Source: Nymphaea colorata (taxonomy: Eukaryota > Streptophyta > Magnoliopsida > Nymphaeales > Nymphaeaceae). From it: a DNA stretch of 64,000 bases. Each line of letters begins with the position of its first letter. Position 1 is the stretch's first letter. Location of the stretch: the NCBI RefSeq assembly GCF_008831285.2, contig NW_022204507.1:7088174-7152173 (forward strand). Reading direction: 5' to 3'. Under the pieces are notes generated by a model. The model was not told the origin of the DNA. It searched no databases and saw nothing but the letters and a program-made list of their open reading frames with translations. Below, one piece after another: positions 1 to 12,639 of the stretch. Both the position numbers and the translations under genes were made by a program.

Positions 1-2036
1 ATTTTCAATCAAAACATGATTTTTCCTGCTTCGCATGCAAACTTCCTAGCCCACACCAAGCGAAGTGGGGTGCGAACAATAAGCTCATAGGTATGTTCAA
101 CCCAATTTTTGTTGTTAAAAAAAGTCACATTTTTTTAACACATTTTAAGAAGTAAAATAATGGTTTTTTAACTCATCAATCTTTTATGCATTGTGATCTC
201 TAGAATTTATATACTAATTTTGATTTTTTTTTTCTACATTGGGACCGGGAAGAACGGAGGAAGAACATAGTTGCTTTCATGCATCACCTCTGTCTCGATC
301 AGCTCTGTTTTCGTCCAATTGTAATAATCAATCAATTTAAACTCACGAGGTCGTATTAAAAATCAATTGCAACCAGGAAAAAGAACACCAAATCCGATTG
401 CATTCACAAAAGCTATTGATAGGAGTGAAAAATACAGAAATAGAAATTTGTGAAAGAAATGCAAAACATTATTCCAAGAAATTCTGCATGAGAATTGAAT
501 CAATGAACAAGACGGCAAAGAAATGAAGAGTCTCAAGATGATTGGAGAAGGAAATAAAGGAGGGCAGCCAAAAATAAATAAAAATCCAGTGGAAGTCGAC
601 GCAAAGAATATCTTCGAATTTCCATTGGATTCTTCCCCCAGGTTCACTTATTCGAAACTCAAAGCAAAGGATAGCTGAATTTCCAATGAGTCCAAGGTCA
701 ACTTATCCTCCCCAATTTTTGTATCTCCAATAGCGGGTATCTAGACCTTAAAAGAAATAAAAGAAAAAATGAAAATTCACATGTGAAAAAAATGTTACAA
801 AATTCACATATCTGATGTAAAAATTTTAAAACATTATATTTTCACTGTTGTTTTAAAACTATAAATTGGTCCCTCATGAAAAATTCCTGACTCTGGCCCT
901 GCTTGTTTCTTAGATGGCAACATAGGAATCCGATGAAGACAAATGAGAGAGGAAAAAACATGGTCGATAAGGTCACAAACATAGAGCATGAGAAGCGAAA
1001 GTGAAAGGGCGAGAATGCACACAGTTGATACTTAGAAGGGTGGTGTTGATTAAAAGTCTATACCATTGAATAATTTTACATGCATAGATTTTTCTTTTAT
1101 GTATAGTTTGATCCTATAGAAACCTTTAACTGGTAACTTGTTTCTAGAAAATTGTTTCCAGGAATCACTGGAATGGGAACTGTTGTCCCCATTCTAGTTA
1201 TGAGCCATGTATGATCAGGGGCCGTACCAGGGGGCAAACTATAGTTTCAAAATTTTAACAGGGGCAGAAATACAAAAATGGAAATTTTCGAAATTTTTAT
1301 ATATATTAAACTAAAATTTTTTAAAGTTTTTAAAATCTGAGGGGAGGGAGGGGGCAAGGCTCCCTGCCTGCCCACCTTCCCTCCACTCCTTGCGTGTGAT
1401 GAATGGAATGAAGTTTCAAGGATGAGTGTTCTCATGTTTGATGAAAAAAAATGGGCTTGGTGATAGGGCAGACCCTCAACCCCCTCTTGGCAGAAGTCAT
1501 TCCATGGCCAATGCAAAGAGCAAGGTGCACATCTACCTTCACAATGCATCCAATTGAAGCAACACTCACTGAAGTGTTCTTGAACATACTATTATTGTGC
1601 TCTTCTTAATCCTGCCAAGTAAATTGCCAACCACTGTTGACTGAAGGTGAAGGAGAAAGGAGAAAAAGCTGCTGTGGGGGGAGGGGAGTGTGTGGGGGAG
1701 AGAAGGCCAAGCGGTGACAAGCAAGCAATAAAAGAAATGAGAGTCAACAAAAAATTAGTATCTTGATTCCGCAGCAAAGAGGCAAAGAGGACACTAGTTA
1801 GCAAGGTAGATCACAAGGCAACAGAGATGGCCTAAGGTATTGATGCCGCCCATTGTAAAACTATTGTTTTTTTTTTTTTGTAGTGTTAATCAGGTTTTCC
1901 ATTGAAAAGAATAAAACTGAACCATTAAACCACCACCATAGACTTTTCAGAGCTAGAAATAAACAATGAAGATCAAATCTTCAGCAGCTGAACTTTGGAA
2001 CGGTTAACAAACAGAACGATTTGTTGACAAAACAAA

Positions 2037-2076
<40 letters not shown>

Positions 2077-2159
2077 CTCTCTAAAGTATAAGCTCTATTT
2101 CCTAAGAAAAACTACAAATCTAGCGAGGAACAAGAGCACAAATTGAATGTAAAAGAAGG
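1..2159. repeat. 2.1-kb direct repeat, copy 1 (cut by window edge)
   Basis: This block matches 8656-10753 base for base with few substitutions, in the same orientation. Both copies end at the same AAAAGAAGG string (2159 and 10753), after which the sequences are unrelated. The left end lies outside the window. It holds a CT run, a GGGGAGGGAGGGGG tract of a kind common in plant repeats, and no recognisable protein domain. There is no TG...CA terminus or primer site at 2159, so it does not behave like an LTR. Segmental or nested repeat duplication is my inference. Confidence 0.9.
2041..2083. repeat. (CT)n microsatellite
   Basis: CT dinucleotide run, slightly interrupted by TTTCTTT near its end. 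The matching run in the second copy of the 2.1-kb repeat (10630-10676) is a few bases longer, as expected for replication slippage after duplication. Confidence 0.9.
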
Positions 2160-4697
2160 TTGATCTGATTGTATTGAGATTCAGATTCAGTTTTAGATAA
2201 ATATTCCATTTGATTTAAATGTAGATTGAATTTTAATAAATGTCTATCCAATATCCATTTATTCTGGAAGTCGATTCTTAAAATGTCAATTACTGTGGTT
2301 AGAATGATTAGTTGTTTATTTAGAAGTCGGATTTGAATATAGATACTAATTAAAAAGTCAAATTCATATAAAATTCAGATTATGAATATAAAAGTTAGAT
2401 TGAAATGTTTCTACATTTGAATTTGAATTCAAGTACGTGGTCCGTATCCAATAAACCGGATATTTATAACTTGTGTATGGTTTTGAAATTTTTTCCGTTC
2501 TTAATAAAAGGTGGGAGCCTGCTGGTCAGTTTTCATTGGAAATTGGACATTATGAAACGATACATGTGGTTCAAATCCAATTTGTTGGCATCCAAAGGCT
2601 TAGAACACAAAAAAAAAAACATTATTTAGATGACAAAAAACGTCAACTAAAATTGTCAAAACCACCATTAATATTTTTATTGATGGATGCACATCCATCA
2701 GTGTAGATTGTGTCGTTGAATACTAACGGCTGTTGCTGTTAGTGTATTGCATTGGGTTTAACGACACTTGCTTACATCTGTCAGTAAGTTGTACACTTAT
2801 TCTGACAATCATGAACATCACGTATTGCTGAGGATTTACTGACACACACCCACAGCCATTATTAAAGTCCACCAGATATACTAACAACTGGCTACCGTCA
2901 ATGCACTTTTTACTAAAGGAAATACCCGTCAGAAGAATTTATATTTAATATTGATGATCACTTCCTGTCAGTAATAGCTATTTTATGGACGCCAAATTAC
3001 ATTTTTACTGATGTGAGATACCTGTCAGTAAAAATTTATAATATGTTTCATATTATACTATATTATGTACAACCTGAAAAATAGGAATACAAAAGAGCCT
3101 TGCCCGATATCAATAACAGAACAAAGATGCAATCAATGTATTATATAGAACATATGGTTGATCAACATACAAATGAATGATATTGTCTTGAATAACAAGT
3201 ATATAGGTATGAATAAGTCTAACAAGGTTTTTGATACATGAAGTCCATCTTAGATATTCCAATGGTATTTATACATGATATTCAAAACATGAGACCAAGT
3301 CCAATACTCTAGACTTCAAATTTCCTCTACACGTATCAATGGCAGAAATCAGGAGGTGTCGTCAAACCTGCGTAGAAGCAGTAAAATATGTTACAGGAAA
3401 TGGCATGCATATTAATATAAAATATATCTCTTTTCCTTTCTTTTATATGCAAACAAGCTTTTATAATAATCTTTTTTACTTTTCTTCTCATTTTTTTTCC
3501 TTTCCGTACCAATTTTCTTTCAATTCCTTTCCTTTCTTGTTCCTTCCATCCACTAAACATTTCCTTAAGTTTCCCTCCATCTAAACATGGCTTAAAAGAG
3601 AAGGCCGAAGAACCCACTAGGTGGCAAGACCTTAACCACTATGTTCGTCCAGCTATCTTATGCTTTGTTTGGACATTCCCTTCTATCCTTATATTTAGCG
3701 GTCATAGGCAAATGATCTAGTCATTAAATATAGGAAACAACAAAAACATTTCAACCAAGCCTTCGATGCTACCTATTGCATGCCTTGCAAATCTGGTTAT
3801 TTGCACCATACTGGTGCATGAATTTTCGTGTGTTAGTATGATTAAGGACTAAAATGCCCTTAATTCACATAGAAAAAGAAAACTTTTTGTAAAGACAAAA
3901 TAGAAAATAGAAAAAAATTAAAAGACTATAGAAGACATTTCTTTATAACAAATTACTAAAATACCCTTCCATGCTTTACTCTCCAAACCTTGTTGCTAGA
4001 GTTGGCATTGGGCTGGCATGGCTGGTTCATTCTTGGCTGCTAGAGCTGCTGGGTTAACTTCTTCGTGAGGCAGACGGACATGCTAGAATAAGTGGATGCA
4101 GCAAGGTTTGATAAGGGCGTAGGACCATACTAAGGTCTGGACCATGAGACAGCCTCCTTGAAAGCTCCTATGGTGGCTCTTGTCAAGTGTGGCAGGTTGT
4201 AGCTGGTTCAAGGGTAGATAAATAGATGCAGGTGAAGCCGGGACGACATCAACCCACTCCCCTTAAAATGGGCCTTCTTCTCAAGGCCCAACGAGTGGGC
4301 AACCTACCGGTGCACGTCTTCTTGCTTAATCCATGGTAGAAGGCCTGCCAATATCATGAGGTTGCCGAATATCATGCCAGTCGGCAAGTAGTGATTGCCT
4401 TGACTAGAGGGAGGCGTGAAGACACATGAAGGATGCTCAGAGGGGGCTTTGACCATTTCTTCAATCTCGTATGCTTGCTAGTGGTGGTTGAAGCTGCCAA
4501 CATGTAAGGTCATGGTGACTCTGGCTTTCAGAGTCACCCAGCCACTTAAGTACTATTGAATCTAGCATGACAGATATTTAAAAGAAAAACAAAGAAAAAA
4601 AAAAGATGAGCATTTTTTAGTTAACACATTTTTCTGTTCGTTTTTCTCTCAATCTTTATCTATTTTCAAAGAATGACCTTGGTTAGATGGTGGAGTC

Positions 4698-4699
4698 AT

Positions 4700-4728
<29 letters not shown>
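4698..4728. repeat. (TA)n microsatellite
   Basis: Run of TA dinucleotides inside the CACTA-like element, directly next to the candidate splice donor of the minus-strand exon-like ORF. Confidence 0.85.
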
Positions 4729-4732
<4 letters not shown>

Positions 4733-4897
4733 AGCTTTGGTTATTCCATCGGAAGCTGACAACAACTTGTCCACTTCATTCCAAAACTTCACGGCTTTCA
4801 ATTTTAGAAACAGCGCTACGGGAGGTTTGGCCTGAGGAGTACCATTCTCAGCTAAATCCTTGTCAGTATCTCTCTTCCCATACTCGCCAGATACCAT
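4729..4897 (-). other. Exon-like ORF inside the CACTA element, unknown product
   Basis: On the minus strand a Met-initiated open frame (MVSGEYGKRDTDKDLAENG...) runs 56 codons to a candidate donor AAAG|GTATAT at 4729/4728. The composition is mixed and coding-like (segments PPVALFLKLKAV and FWNEVDKLLSASDGITKAK) and more GC-rich than its surroundings. I do not recognise the protein. Its position within a CACTA element fits a captured host-gene fragment, which is inference. No acceptor or second exon was identified. It may also be chance. Confidence 0.3.
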
Positions 4898-5336
4898 CGC
4901 AAAAGAGATAACATACATACAAAGACACCTTCAAACCCACCAGCCAATGATTTTAATATATATATGAGCTAGTTACTTTGTGTCAACAAACTCGAAACAA
5001 TGAAGATTTTCAAGAAAGCCAAATTCACTTCTACCAGCATCTTTTGGCGATATCTTCATATTCGATTAAAACTGTTCAGATTTTTCAATTTTTTAAAAAA
5101 ATTTTAAACAAGTTTCTGCGGCAGCAAAAATGTTGGCTTTTGAACTCCAGGTGCCGCATTCCTCAGCTCTTGACATGATTGTATGCGGAATCTTTATGTT
5201 GTAAAATTAACATTCATGAGGAGAGCTGAATTAAAGTTTCTAAATTTTGATAGAGACCGAAATATCATTTTTCAAAATTTTTATATAGGACAAGTGAAAT
5301 TTTCTAAAATTTACAAGTAAATTTTTTTTTTTTTGA

Positions 5337-5738
5337 GTGCGGTCTAGGGCCCCTCTGCCCCTTCTAGGTGAGAGCGGACTGCTGAGCTTGTCATTCACCT
5401 ATAAAAGGTTCCCTCATAGCCAAGAGAAGACGACTGTGTCCATAGATAACTTTGCAAGTGTTCTTGTTTATACTTCGGCCATGGTGGATCATGGAATGGC
5501 TCTCCATGATTTCACTGCAAGCCACGCTGAGGCTTCACGGGTGGCATGTCTATAAATGTACCGGTTAAGGTCACTGTTAAGCCAAGGTGCGGGCTGCTCA
5601 GAGATGCTTGTTGCAAAGGACTGCTTTGGCATGGATGTGGCAACCAGCCAATGGAAGCAACACAATTTGAGTTGCTTGTACAGCTGCCGTAAACAGATAG
5701 TAGTGCTCTTGGAATGGCTTAATCGTCAGGCTGTGTAG
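5337..5738 (+). other. Open frame with one internal stop, unknown
   Basis: A single frame stays open for about 133 codons except for one TAA at 5553-5555. It lies just after a GTCTAGGGCCCCTCTGCCCC tract that resembles the GGGGCAAGG tract of the 2.1-kb repeat. No domain is recognised. It lies inside the CACTA-like element and could be a captured and decayed gene fragment or chance. Confidence 0.2.
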
Positions 5739-6383
5739 GCTTCCTTCGCTTGAGTTGGCTTAGGATGTAAGCCAACGTGAAATTTTAGAAAAATGTTTGT
5801 TGATCTTAGTACCTTCAATTTGATATATTAATTACACAAAATGTCTACAAAACCCTCAATTTTACCCTAATTTTTGTCATCACCGGATTCCAAAGCATTG
5901 TGGCTGAATTTTGGCATCAAATTTAGACCATGTCAAATTCAGGTACACATATATTTATTCATAGAATATTATTTTGATTAGTTGTCATATGAATGTTTTT
6001 TTGGATGTTTGAATGTTTCCCGTCCTTAGCCTTTTTAGCCACCCATCAGTGTTTGTACTGAATTGTTTAAATGAGTGAAAAGTTATATTCTACCAATGGA
6101 CTGTCTCGCTGCTGGTAGTGTTTTTACCAAAGGTCACTAACATGTTGAAAATAATATATTATTATCGATGTGAGAGGACGTCGTTAGTAGTCAATGTTTA
6201 CCTATGTTTAGGTCGCGCTGGTGATACCATACACTGATGCTTTGTCCAATGTATCGATGATGACTTTTACCGACATTCCCTTTACCAACAAAAAAATGAA
6301 ATGTCAGTTAAACCATTACTGACATGCATTCTATTTTCACTGACATTTTGTGGCTGCCAGTAATGCTTAGGTTTTTTGTAGTG

Positions 6384-7050
6384 ATAGTTGAACTCTTGCC
6401 CAAGGAGTCCTCAGCTCAAAGCAGTCCCCTGCCCAAGGCAAGCCCTTCTCAAAACAACCCATGCCCAAGGCATCAATTGCTTGGCGTCGAACTACTCCCT
6501 ACCTTCAAGTCAAGCCCAGCCCGGCCTCCCCTATTCTCCCCTGTTCTACCCTGCACGATTTAAAAGCAGTGCGATGGGTCTCCACGATAATATACATATT
6601 AAAAGCATATGTGCATCATGATTCTCACAACTAATCCAAACTAAATTTTCTATTTTTAAAAATTGGGAAATAGAGTATTCAAGCTGAGTTTATTCCATAA
6701 AAAAAAAAATCTAATTTTCAAAGAGTCCTCCTACCTGTGCAAAATTGGAAAGAGAACACCACTATGGCTTGGAAGAAAATGTTGTTCATTGTCTATGTGA
6801 TTGAATATTTTAATGATGTATGCAAAGAAAAAAAAAAAACGAGTGAAGCCTGAATGGTTTCCTTACTCCTTGGACGAGCAACGAATCAGACTTCATTATC
6901 TCATCAGATCGATTCCACCAAGAATCTGATCCACACAATTTATGAGTGTGGTTTATATTGTAAATGGAATATATCAATTGCAATGAGCCCGTTTTAACCC
7001 ATTTGCTTGTGAAATTTTCAGAAATCCTCGTGATTTTGAAAATCAGCAAT
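6384..7050. other. No supported gene
   Basis: Unique-looking AT-rich sequence right of the CACTA end. A short C-rich patch (6400-6560) contains the near-repeated phrases CTGCCCAAGGCAAGCCC and CATGCCCAAGGCATC, but no domain or splice pattern is seen. Confidence 0.5.
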
Positions 7051-7079
7051 TAATGACAATATCTAAAATCTTGTTGGGG

Positions 7080-8600
7080 TTCAAAAAGAAATCCTTAGAC
7101 TTTGATCAAGTTCGAAACCACAAAAGAAATTCAATTTTTTACAAAACCCATTTGGGAATACTTATTTCCAAAAATCCAATCATCTCCAAAATCATGCTAT
7201 TTTCCAAAATCAATATATATCAAGCTATTTCCAAAATCAAAATTAAAGAATCATTTCTTCAAAAAGTTTCTTCCTAAAGGACTTCGCAAAAGTGATGTTG
7301 CCACCCAAAGAGAAAATTTGTCAAAGCTCAAATTCTCCAAATTTTCAAACAAATTAATTCCTTTTGCCTACGATCTAGGATAAACTGAGTTGAAATCAGC
7401 CTATCAAATGAATTTTTGAAATCCTATTTCAAAACCTAAGCTTATTCCTCCACATCAAGTTGGGGCTTGGGGAACGTCTTATATTTTCTACCTCCAAGAT
7501 GGACCTATGTCTATGTGAGATCAAATTTAATTATTCATGGAGAGAAATAGAGCGAAGCATAAATATACATGCAGTAGTTCATGCATACATGCACTCACTT
7601 CATGAATGCACCCACTCATATTCACTAAAATCTAAGTGAATCAAGTCAGAGTTGCTTCCATGATTAAGTCGTATTGTGACAAAAACTTGAGCACCTCGCT
7701 TTGTTTGATGCAAAAGCACAAAATTTTCAACATGATTATAAAACCCAAACTTTCAAAATCAATTTCAAAATGATTCCATATTTTTTTCAAAATCAAACCG
7801 ATTTTCAAATCCAAAAATTACTTAAGCAAAATTTCATAACCTTGAGAAATTTCCAAAAAATAAATCAAAATTCAAATTTTTCCAATCAAGAAAATTATCA
7901 TAAAACTAGACTTGGACACCCAATTTCCAAATTTCTAATCTCATTTCAGTATCAAAACCAACCACATAAAGTCAAATCTCTCAAAATGCCAAAACTAGAT
8001 TCAAATATCAAAATCTTAAACGCAAAGATGTTTTCAGGAAAATCGATCAGGTTCGACCCATTCCAAACCCAAAATTTCAATCTAAAAGATTCGATTCTCG
8101 AAAATTTCAACTAGCCTTCAACTATCCAATCCATTTTTTCCACATTCAATTTTGGCTTCAAATCGGAATTCCAGTTCCAAGGCTTCCAAGAGTTTTCAAG
8201 TACAATTTCAAATCCCCAAGTCCAAACTATCTTTGAAATTCTAAAGTATAGCTCAAACTTTCAATTTTCAATTCCAGGATCCTAGTTTCAAAAACAAAGT
8301 GTTAAATGTCCAATCCCCAATTCAATTCAAAATCCAATATTTCAATTCTCAATTTCCAATTCCAAATTCCAATTTTTGGGACCAAATCAAATTTCAATTG
8401 CTAAAATCCATGATTAATTCAAAAATTCCATTCCAAGAATGATTTTCCAATATTGAAAATTTTTGAAATACAGAATTATTCTGAATCAAATCCAACTCTT
8501 TGTTTAAAATCAACTTTAAAAGTCTGAAATCGAATCCCCAAAATTGCGTGTAGAAAAAAAAAAAAAAAAAACTTGTGAAGCTTGAGAAAACTCAGACCTT
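7080..8600. repeat. G-poor low-complexity tract of TTCCAAAATC-like words
   Basis: The plus strand is strikingly poor in G and built from variants of TTCCAAAATCAAATTTC for about 1.5 kb. The 137-codon open frame at 7701-8114 is rich in Asn, Gln, Lys, Phe and Ile and follows from this composition, so I do not call it a gene. Such strand-asymmetric tracts occur in long LTRs or internal spacers of plant retroelements. I could not define ends, so the class is unproven. Confidence 0.6.
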
Positions 8601-8655
8601 GAATCAATTACCCTTGTTAATGGTGGCAGGGACAGGTCCCTTTTTCTTAAAATCA

Positions 8656-10626
8656 ATTTTCAATCAAAACATGATTTTTCCTGCTTCGCATGCAAACTTC
8701 CTAGCCCACACCAAGCGAAGTGGGGTGCGAACAATAAGCTCATAGGTATGTTCAACCCAATTTTTGTTGTTAAAAAAAGTCACATTTTTTTAACACATTT
8801 TAAGAAGTAAAATAATGGTTTTTTAACTCATCAATCTTTTATGCATTGTGATCTCTAGAATTTATATACTAATTTTGATTTTTTTTTTCTACATTGGGAC
8901 CGGGAAGAACGGAGGAAGAACATAGTTGCTTTCATGCATCACCTCTGTCTCGATCAGCTCTATTTTCTTCCAATTGTAATAATCAATCAATTTAAACTCA
9001 CGAGGTCGCATTAAAAATCAATTGCAACCAGGAAAAAGAACACCAAATCCGATTGCATTCACAAAAGCTATTGATAGGAGTGAAAAAATACAGAAATAGA
9101 AATTTATGAAAGAAATGCAAAACATTATTCCAAGAAATTCTGCATGAGAATTGAATCAATGAACAAGACGGCAAAGAAATGAAGAGTCTCAAGATGATTG
9201 GATTCTTCCCCCAGGTTCACTTATTCAAAACTCAAAGCAAAGGATAGCTGAATTTCCAATGAGTCCAAGGTCAACTTATCCTCCCCAATTTTTGTATCTC
9301 CAATAGCGGGTATCTAGACCTTAAAAGAAATAAAAGAAAAAATGAAAATTCACATGTGAAAAAAATGTTACAAAATTCACATATCTGATGTAAAATTTTT
9401 TAAAAATTATATTTTCGCTGTTGTTTTAAAACTATAAATTGGTCCCTCATGAAAAATTCCTGACTCTGGCCCTGCTTGTTTCTTAGATGGCAACATAGGA
9501 ATCCGACCAAGACAAATGAGAGAGGAAAAAACATGGTCGAAAAGGTCACAAACATAGAGCATGAGAAGCGAAAGTGAAAGGGCGAGAACGCACACAGTTG
9601 ATACTTACAAGGGTGGTGTTGATTAAAAGTCTATACCATTGAATAATTTTACATGTATAGATTTTTCTTTTATGTATAGTTTGATCCTATAGAAACCTTT
9701 AACTGGTAACTTGTTTCTAGAAAATTGTTTCCAGGAATCACTGGAATGGGAACTGTTGTCCCCATTCTAGTTATGAGCAATGTATGATCAGGGGCCGTAC
9801 CAGGGGGCAAACTATAGTTTCAAAATTTTTACTGGGGCAGAAATACAAAAATAGAAATTTTCGAAATTTTTATATATATTAAACTAAAATTTTTTAGATT
9901 TACATAAAATTTTTTAAAGTTTTTAAAATCTGAGGGGAGGGAGGGGGCAAGGCTCCCTGCCTGCCCACCTTCCCTCCACTCCTTGCGTGTGATGAATGGA
10001 ATGAAGTTTCTAGGATGAGTGTTCAAATGTTTGATGAAAAAAAATGGGCTTGGTGATAGGGCAGACCCTCAACCCCCTCTTGGCAGAAGTCATTCCATGG
10101 CCAATGCAAAGAGCAAGGTGCACATCTACCTTCACAATGCATCCAATTGAAGCAACACTCACTGAAGTGTTCTTGAACATACTATTATTGTGCTCTTCTT
10201 AATCCTGCCAAGTAAATTGCCAACCACTGTTGACTGAAGGTGAAGGAGAAAGGAGAAAAAGCTGCTGTGGGGGGAGGGGAGTGTGTGGGGGAGAGAAGGC
10301 CAAGCGGTGACAAGCAAGCAATAAAAGAAATGAGAGTCAACAAAAAATTAGTATCTTGATTCCGCAGCAAAGAGGCAAAGAGGACACTAGTTAGCAAGGT
10401 AGATCACAAGGCAATAGAGATGGCCTAAGGTATTGATGCCGCCCATTGTAAAACTATTGTTTTTTTTTTGTAGTGTTAATCAGGTTTTCCATTGAAAAGA
10501 ATAAAACTGAACCATTAAACCACCACCATAGACTTTTCAGAGCTAGAAATAAACAATGAAGATCAAATCTTCAGCAGCTGAACTTTGGAACGGTTAACAA
10601 ACAGAACGATTTGTTGACAAAACAAA

Positions 10627-10670
<44 letters not shown>

Positions 10671-10753
10671 CTCTCTAAAGTATAAGCTCTATTTCCTAAG
10701 AAAAACTACAAATCTAGCGAGGAACAAGAGCACAAATTGAATGTAAAAGAAGG
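8656..10753. repeat. 2.1-kb direct repeat, copy 2
   Basis: Second copy of 1-2159. It differs by an 83-bp deletion relative to copy 1 (copy-1 bases between two ATTGGA hexamers at 541 and 624), by a tandem insertion of about 21 bp near 9890-9915 (AAAATTTTTTAGATTTACAT), and by scattered substitutions. Both indels sit at short direct repeats, as expected from slippage or microhomology-mediated repair. Confidence 0.9.
10630..10676. repeat. (CT)n microsatellite
   Basis: Counterpart of the CT run at 2041-2083, longer by a few bases. Confidence 0.9.
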
Positions 10754-12639
10754 AAACATGTACAAATGAAAGCCAAATAAATTTAGGGTTTTCAATTAAT
10801 TATCATCTTCACCCACTCCAAATGAACTACCCATCCATTTAAATAAAGCTTCCTAACTAATTGTATTTTGGATCCCTTCTAAGATCCAATTCATGTGAAC
10901 CTGCACCATTGATCCATTCTTCAATAAGATCTGAACGCACTTCTGCTGTCACTCTCTCTTTAAATGTCTGTATGTATAATGTAAGTGAAAAGCAGACCAC
11001 TTGCGTAAGAGACAAAAACTAGACCTGTTAAAATTAATTATTAAAACATTTTTGGGCAATTTAACCTCATAAATATGATCTTAATAGTGATTTGATGAGA
11101 AACATATATTAAAATAGTCATTTTCTTATTTAAATACTTTTTTAATAATAAAAATATAAAACACTCTCATAACATTAGATTTTGACTTTGCAGTGGGGCA
11201 GAATGGTTTCAAACTTACATATCTACATCTCAGCATTCTGTAATTCTATTTGAAGATGTATGGATCCAATTCAAAGACACAAGAGTTGGATCTAGTTTGA
11301 AATTTTATTGCATTCGCATGTTTTAATATGTGTCGTGTATTTTGATTGGATCCAAATCATATCTATAACGATTACTAGAGAGAGAGGTGTAGAAGCAGTG
11401 GAGCATATGAACTTACAGTAAACATGGCACAAACACAATATTTTTGCGTGTACATGCTAGCACCCATTTGACTGTGTGTTTGAGAGGCCGGAGCATCTTG
11501 ACAGTTGGAGAAATCCGTACATGTACACATGCACGTAGACACAAACACACACACATACACCAGGATTTCGCCAGAGTATGTGCCGTATGCTCAAATCCAA
11601 CATCTAACAAAATTTTGGATTTTGACTGGTGGATCCTTTGGATCAAATTCATTTCAAAACTGTCATTTTGCATTAGTTCGTAGAATAGGCCGAAGCCACA
11701 GATATACCAAATCTTTTGTGGCACCCTTTAGTCTTCCTTACTCACACTCGATTACAGATGTCAGCTCTGGTCTTCTTGTGAGCTTCTACAGAGTCCCAGC
11801 ACAGTTTCGTCAGTTCCGACTGATAATGACATGTTCCCAAATACATGATTAACCCAACATCCAGATGACTTTAGATTTTGAAAAGTCAAATATTGTACAA
11901 AATCTCATGTTAAATCAATGTTTGCATAAACAAACTCAAGTAATTGAAAGTTAAAGATTTAAAAAAAAGAATAACTTGAAGGACGTTTATATTGAAAGAT
12001 AATTGAGGCACTATAGAAAGAACCTTTAAGAAAGTGTTTTTCGCATAAAAATGCAGTTCTGTATCAAGTACTTAACCTGCTGTGCGTTAAAAGTATATTT
12101 TAAAACTTGAGCAGTCTTAACATTGTGTAGCTTTTTTTTTAACTTCTTCGAAAGGAAAAATACCGAGATACAACTTGCCATGAAGCTACTACATAGTTAT
12201 TGCATAAGAAATAAGAATAAAAATGTCAAATGGCAATTAAATGACGATACCATAATCAATATGGCTCTGTGTTGTGACTTGTGCTTTAGTTTTGGGGGCA
12301 AAAAAATTACCTTGGAAACAATCAAGTGAAAGTAAATACCCTGGCGTGTAACGGTATCCATGTTGCCATCTTGATACACCAATGCGGCATCGAGCAGCAA
12401 CTTGTACCATAACCTCCCATCTGTAATGCTCCCGTCTCCCTAACACCTGATTATTGGATAGTTGACTGAGCTAGTGATCATGTGCCTATGAATTGCTGTA
12501 ACCTTACCAATTATTCTTCGATGTCTAGAAAAAAATCTGTCATTTTTGCAAATGAATCTTCATGAATGTTCTATGAGTAGGACAATTGGATTTTCTTAGA
12601 AATCGTATCAAACCTAAAGCACTTTCTATGGGAGATGTC
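10754..12639. other. No supported gene
   Basis: AT-rich sequence with a CA-rich patch near 11515-11560. A phrase at 11630-11690 (GGATCAAATTCATTTCAAAACTG) resembles the tandem unit at 16500-16700, so a dispersed repeat family is present here. No protein domain was recognised on either strand. Confidence 0.5.

Larger units (their letters stand above)
2606..6383. mobile_element. Probable defective CACTA (En/Spm-like) transposon
   Basis: The right end reads GGTTTTTTGTAGTG at 6370-6383, the reverse complement of a CACTACAAAAAACC terminus as in CACTA elements. The left end near 2606 (CACAAAAAAAAAAA) looks like a decayed version. Many copies of a CTGTCAGTAA / TTACTGACA motif in both orientations cluster just inside both ends (about 2635-3030 and 6230-6365), the subterminal repeat pattern expected of this superfamily. 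I see no transposase domain, so it would be non-autonomous. The 3-bp flanks do not match cleanly. Confidence is higher for the right end than the left. Confidence 0.6.

Noticed and set aside
1592-1804. 70-codon frame identical in both 2.1-kb repeat copies
   Set aside because: Conservation follows from the recent duplication; no domain, start context or splice support.
1860-1885. TTTTTTTTGTAGTG resembling a CACTA terminus in the 2.1-kb repeat
   Set aside because: No subterminal GTCAGTAA repeats nearby and no partner end.
7701-8114. 137-codon open frame
   Set aside because: Product of the G-poor low-complexity composition.
1-10753. Reading the 2.1-kb repeats as LTRs of one element
   Set aside because: No primer site after 2159, no polypurine tract before 8656, no TG/CA ends, no gag-pol between them.
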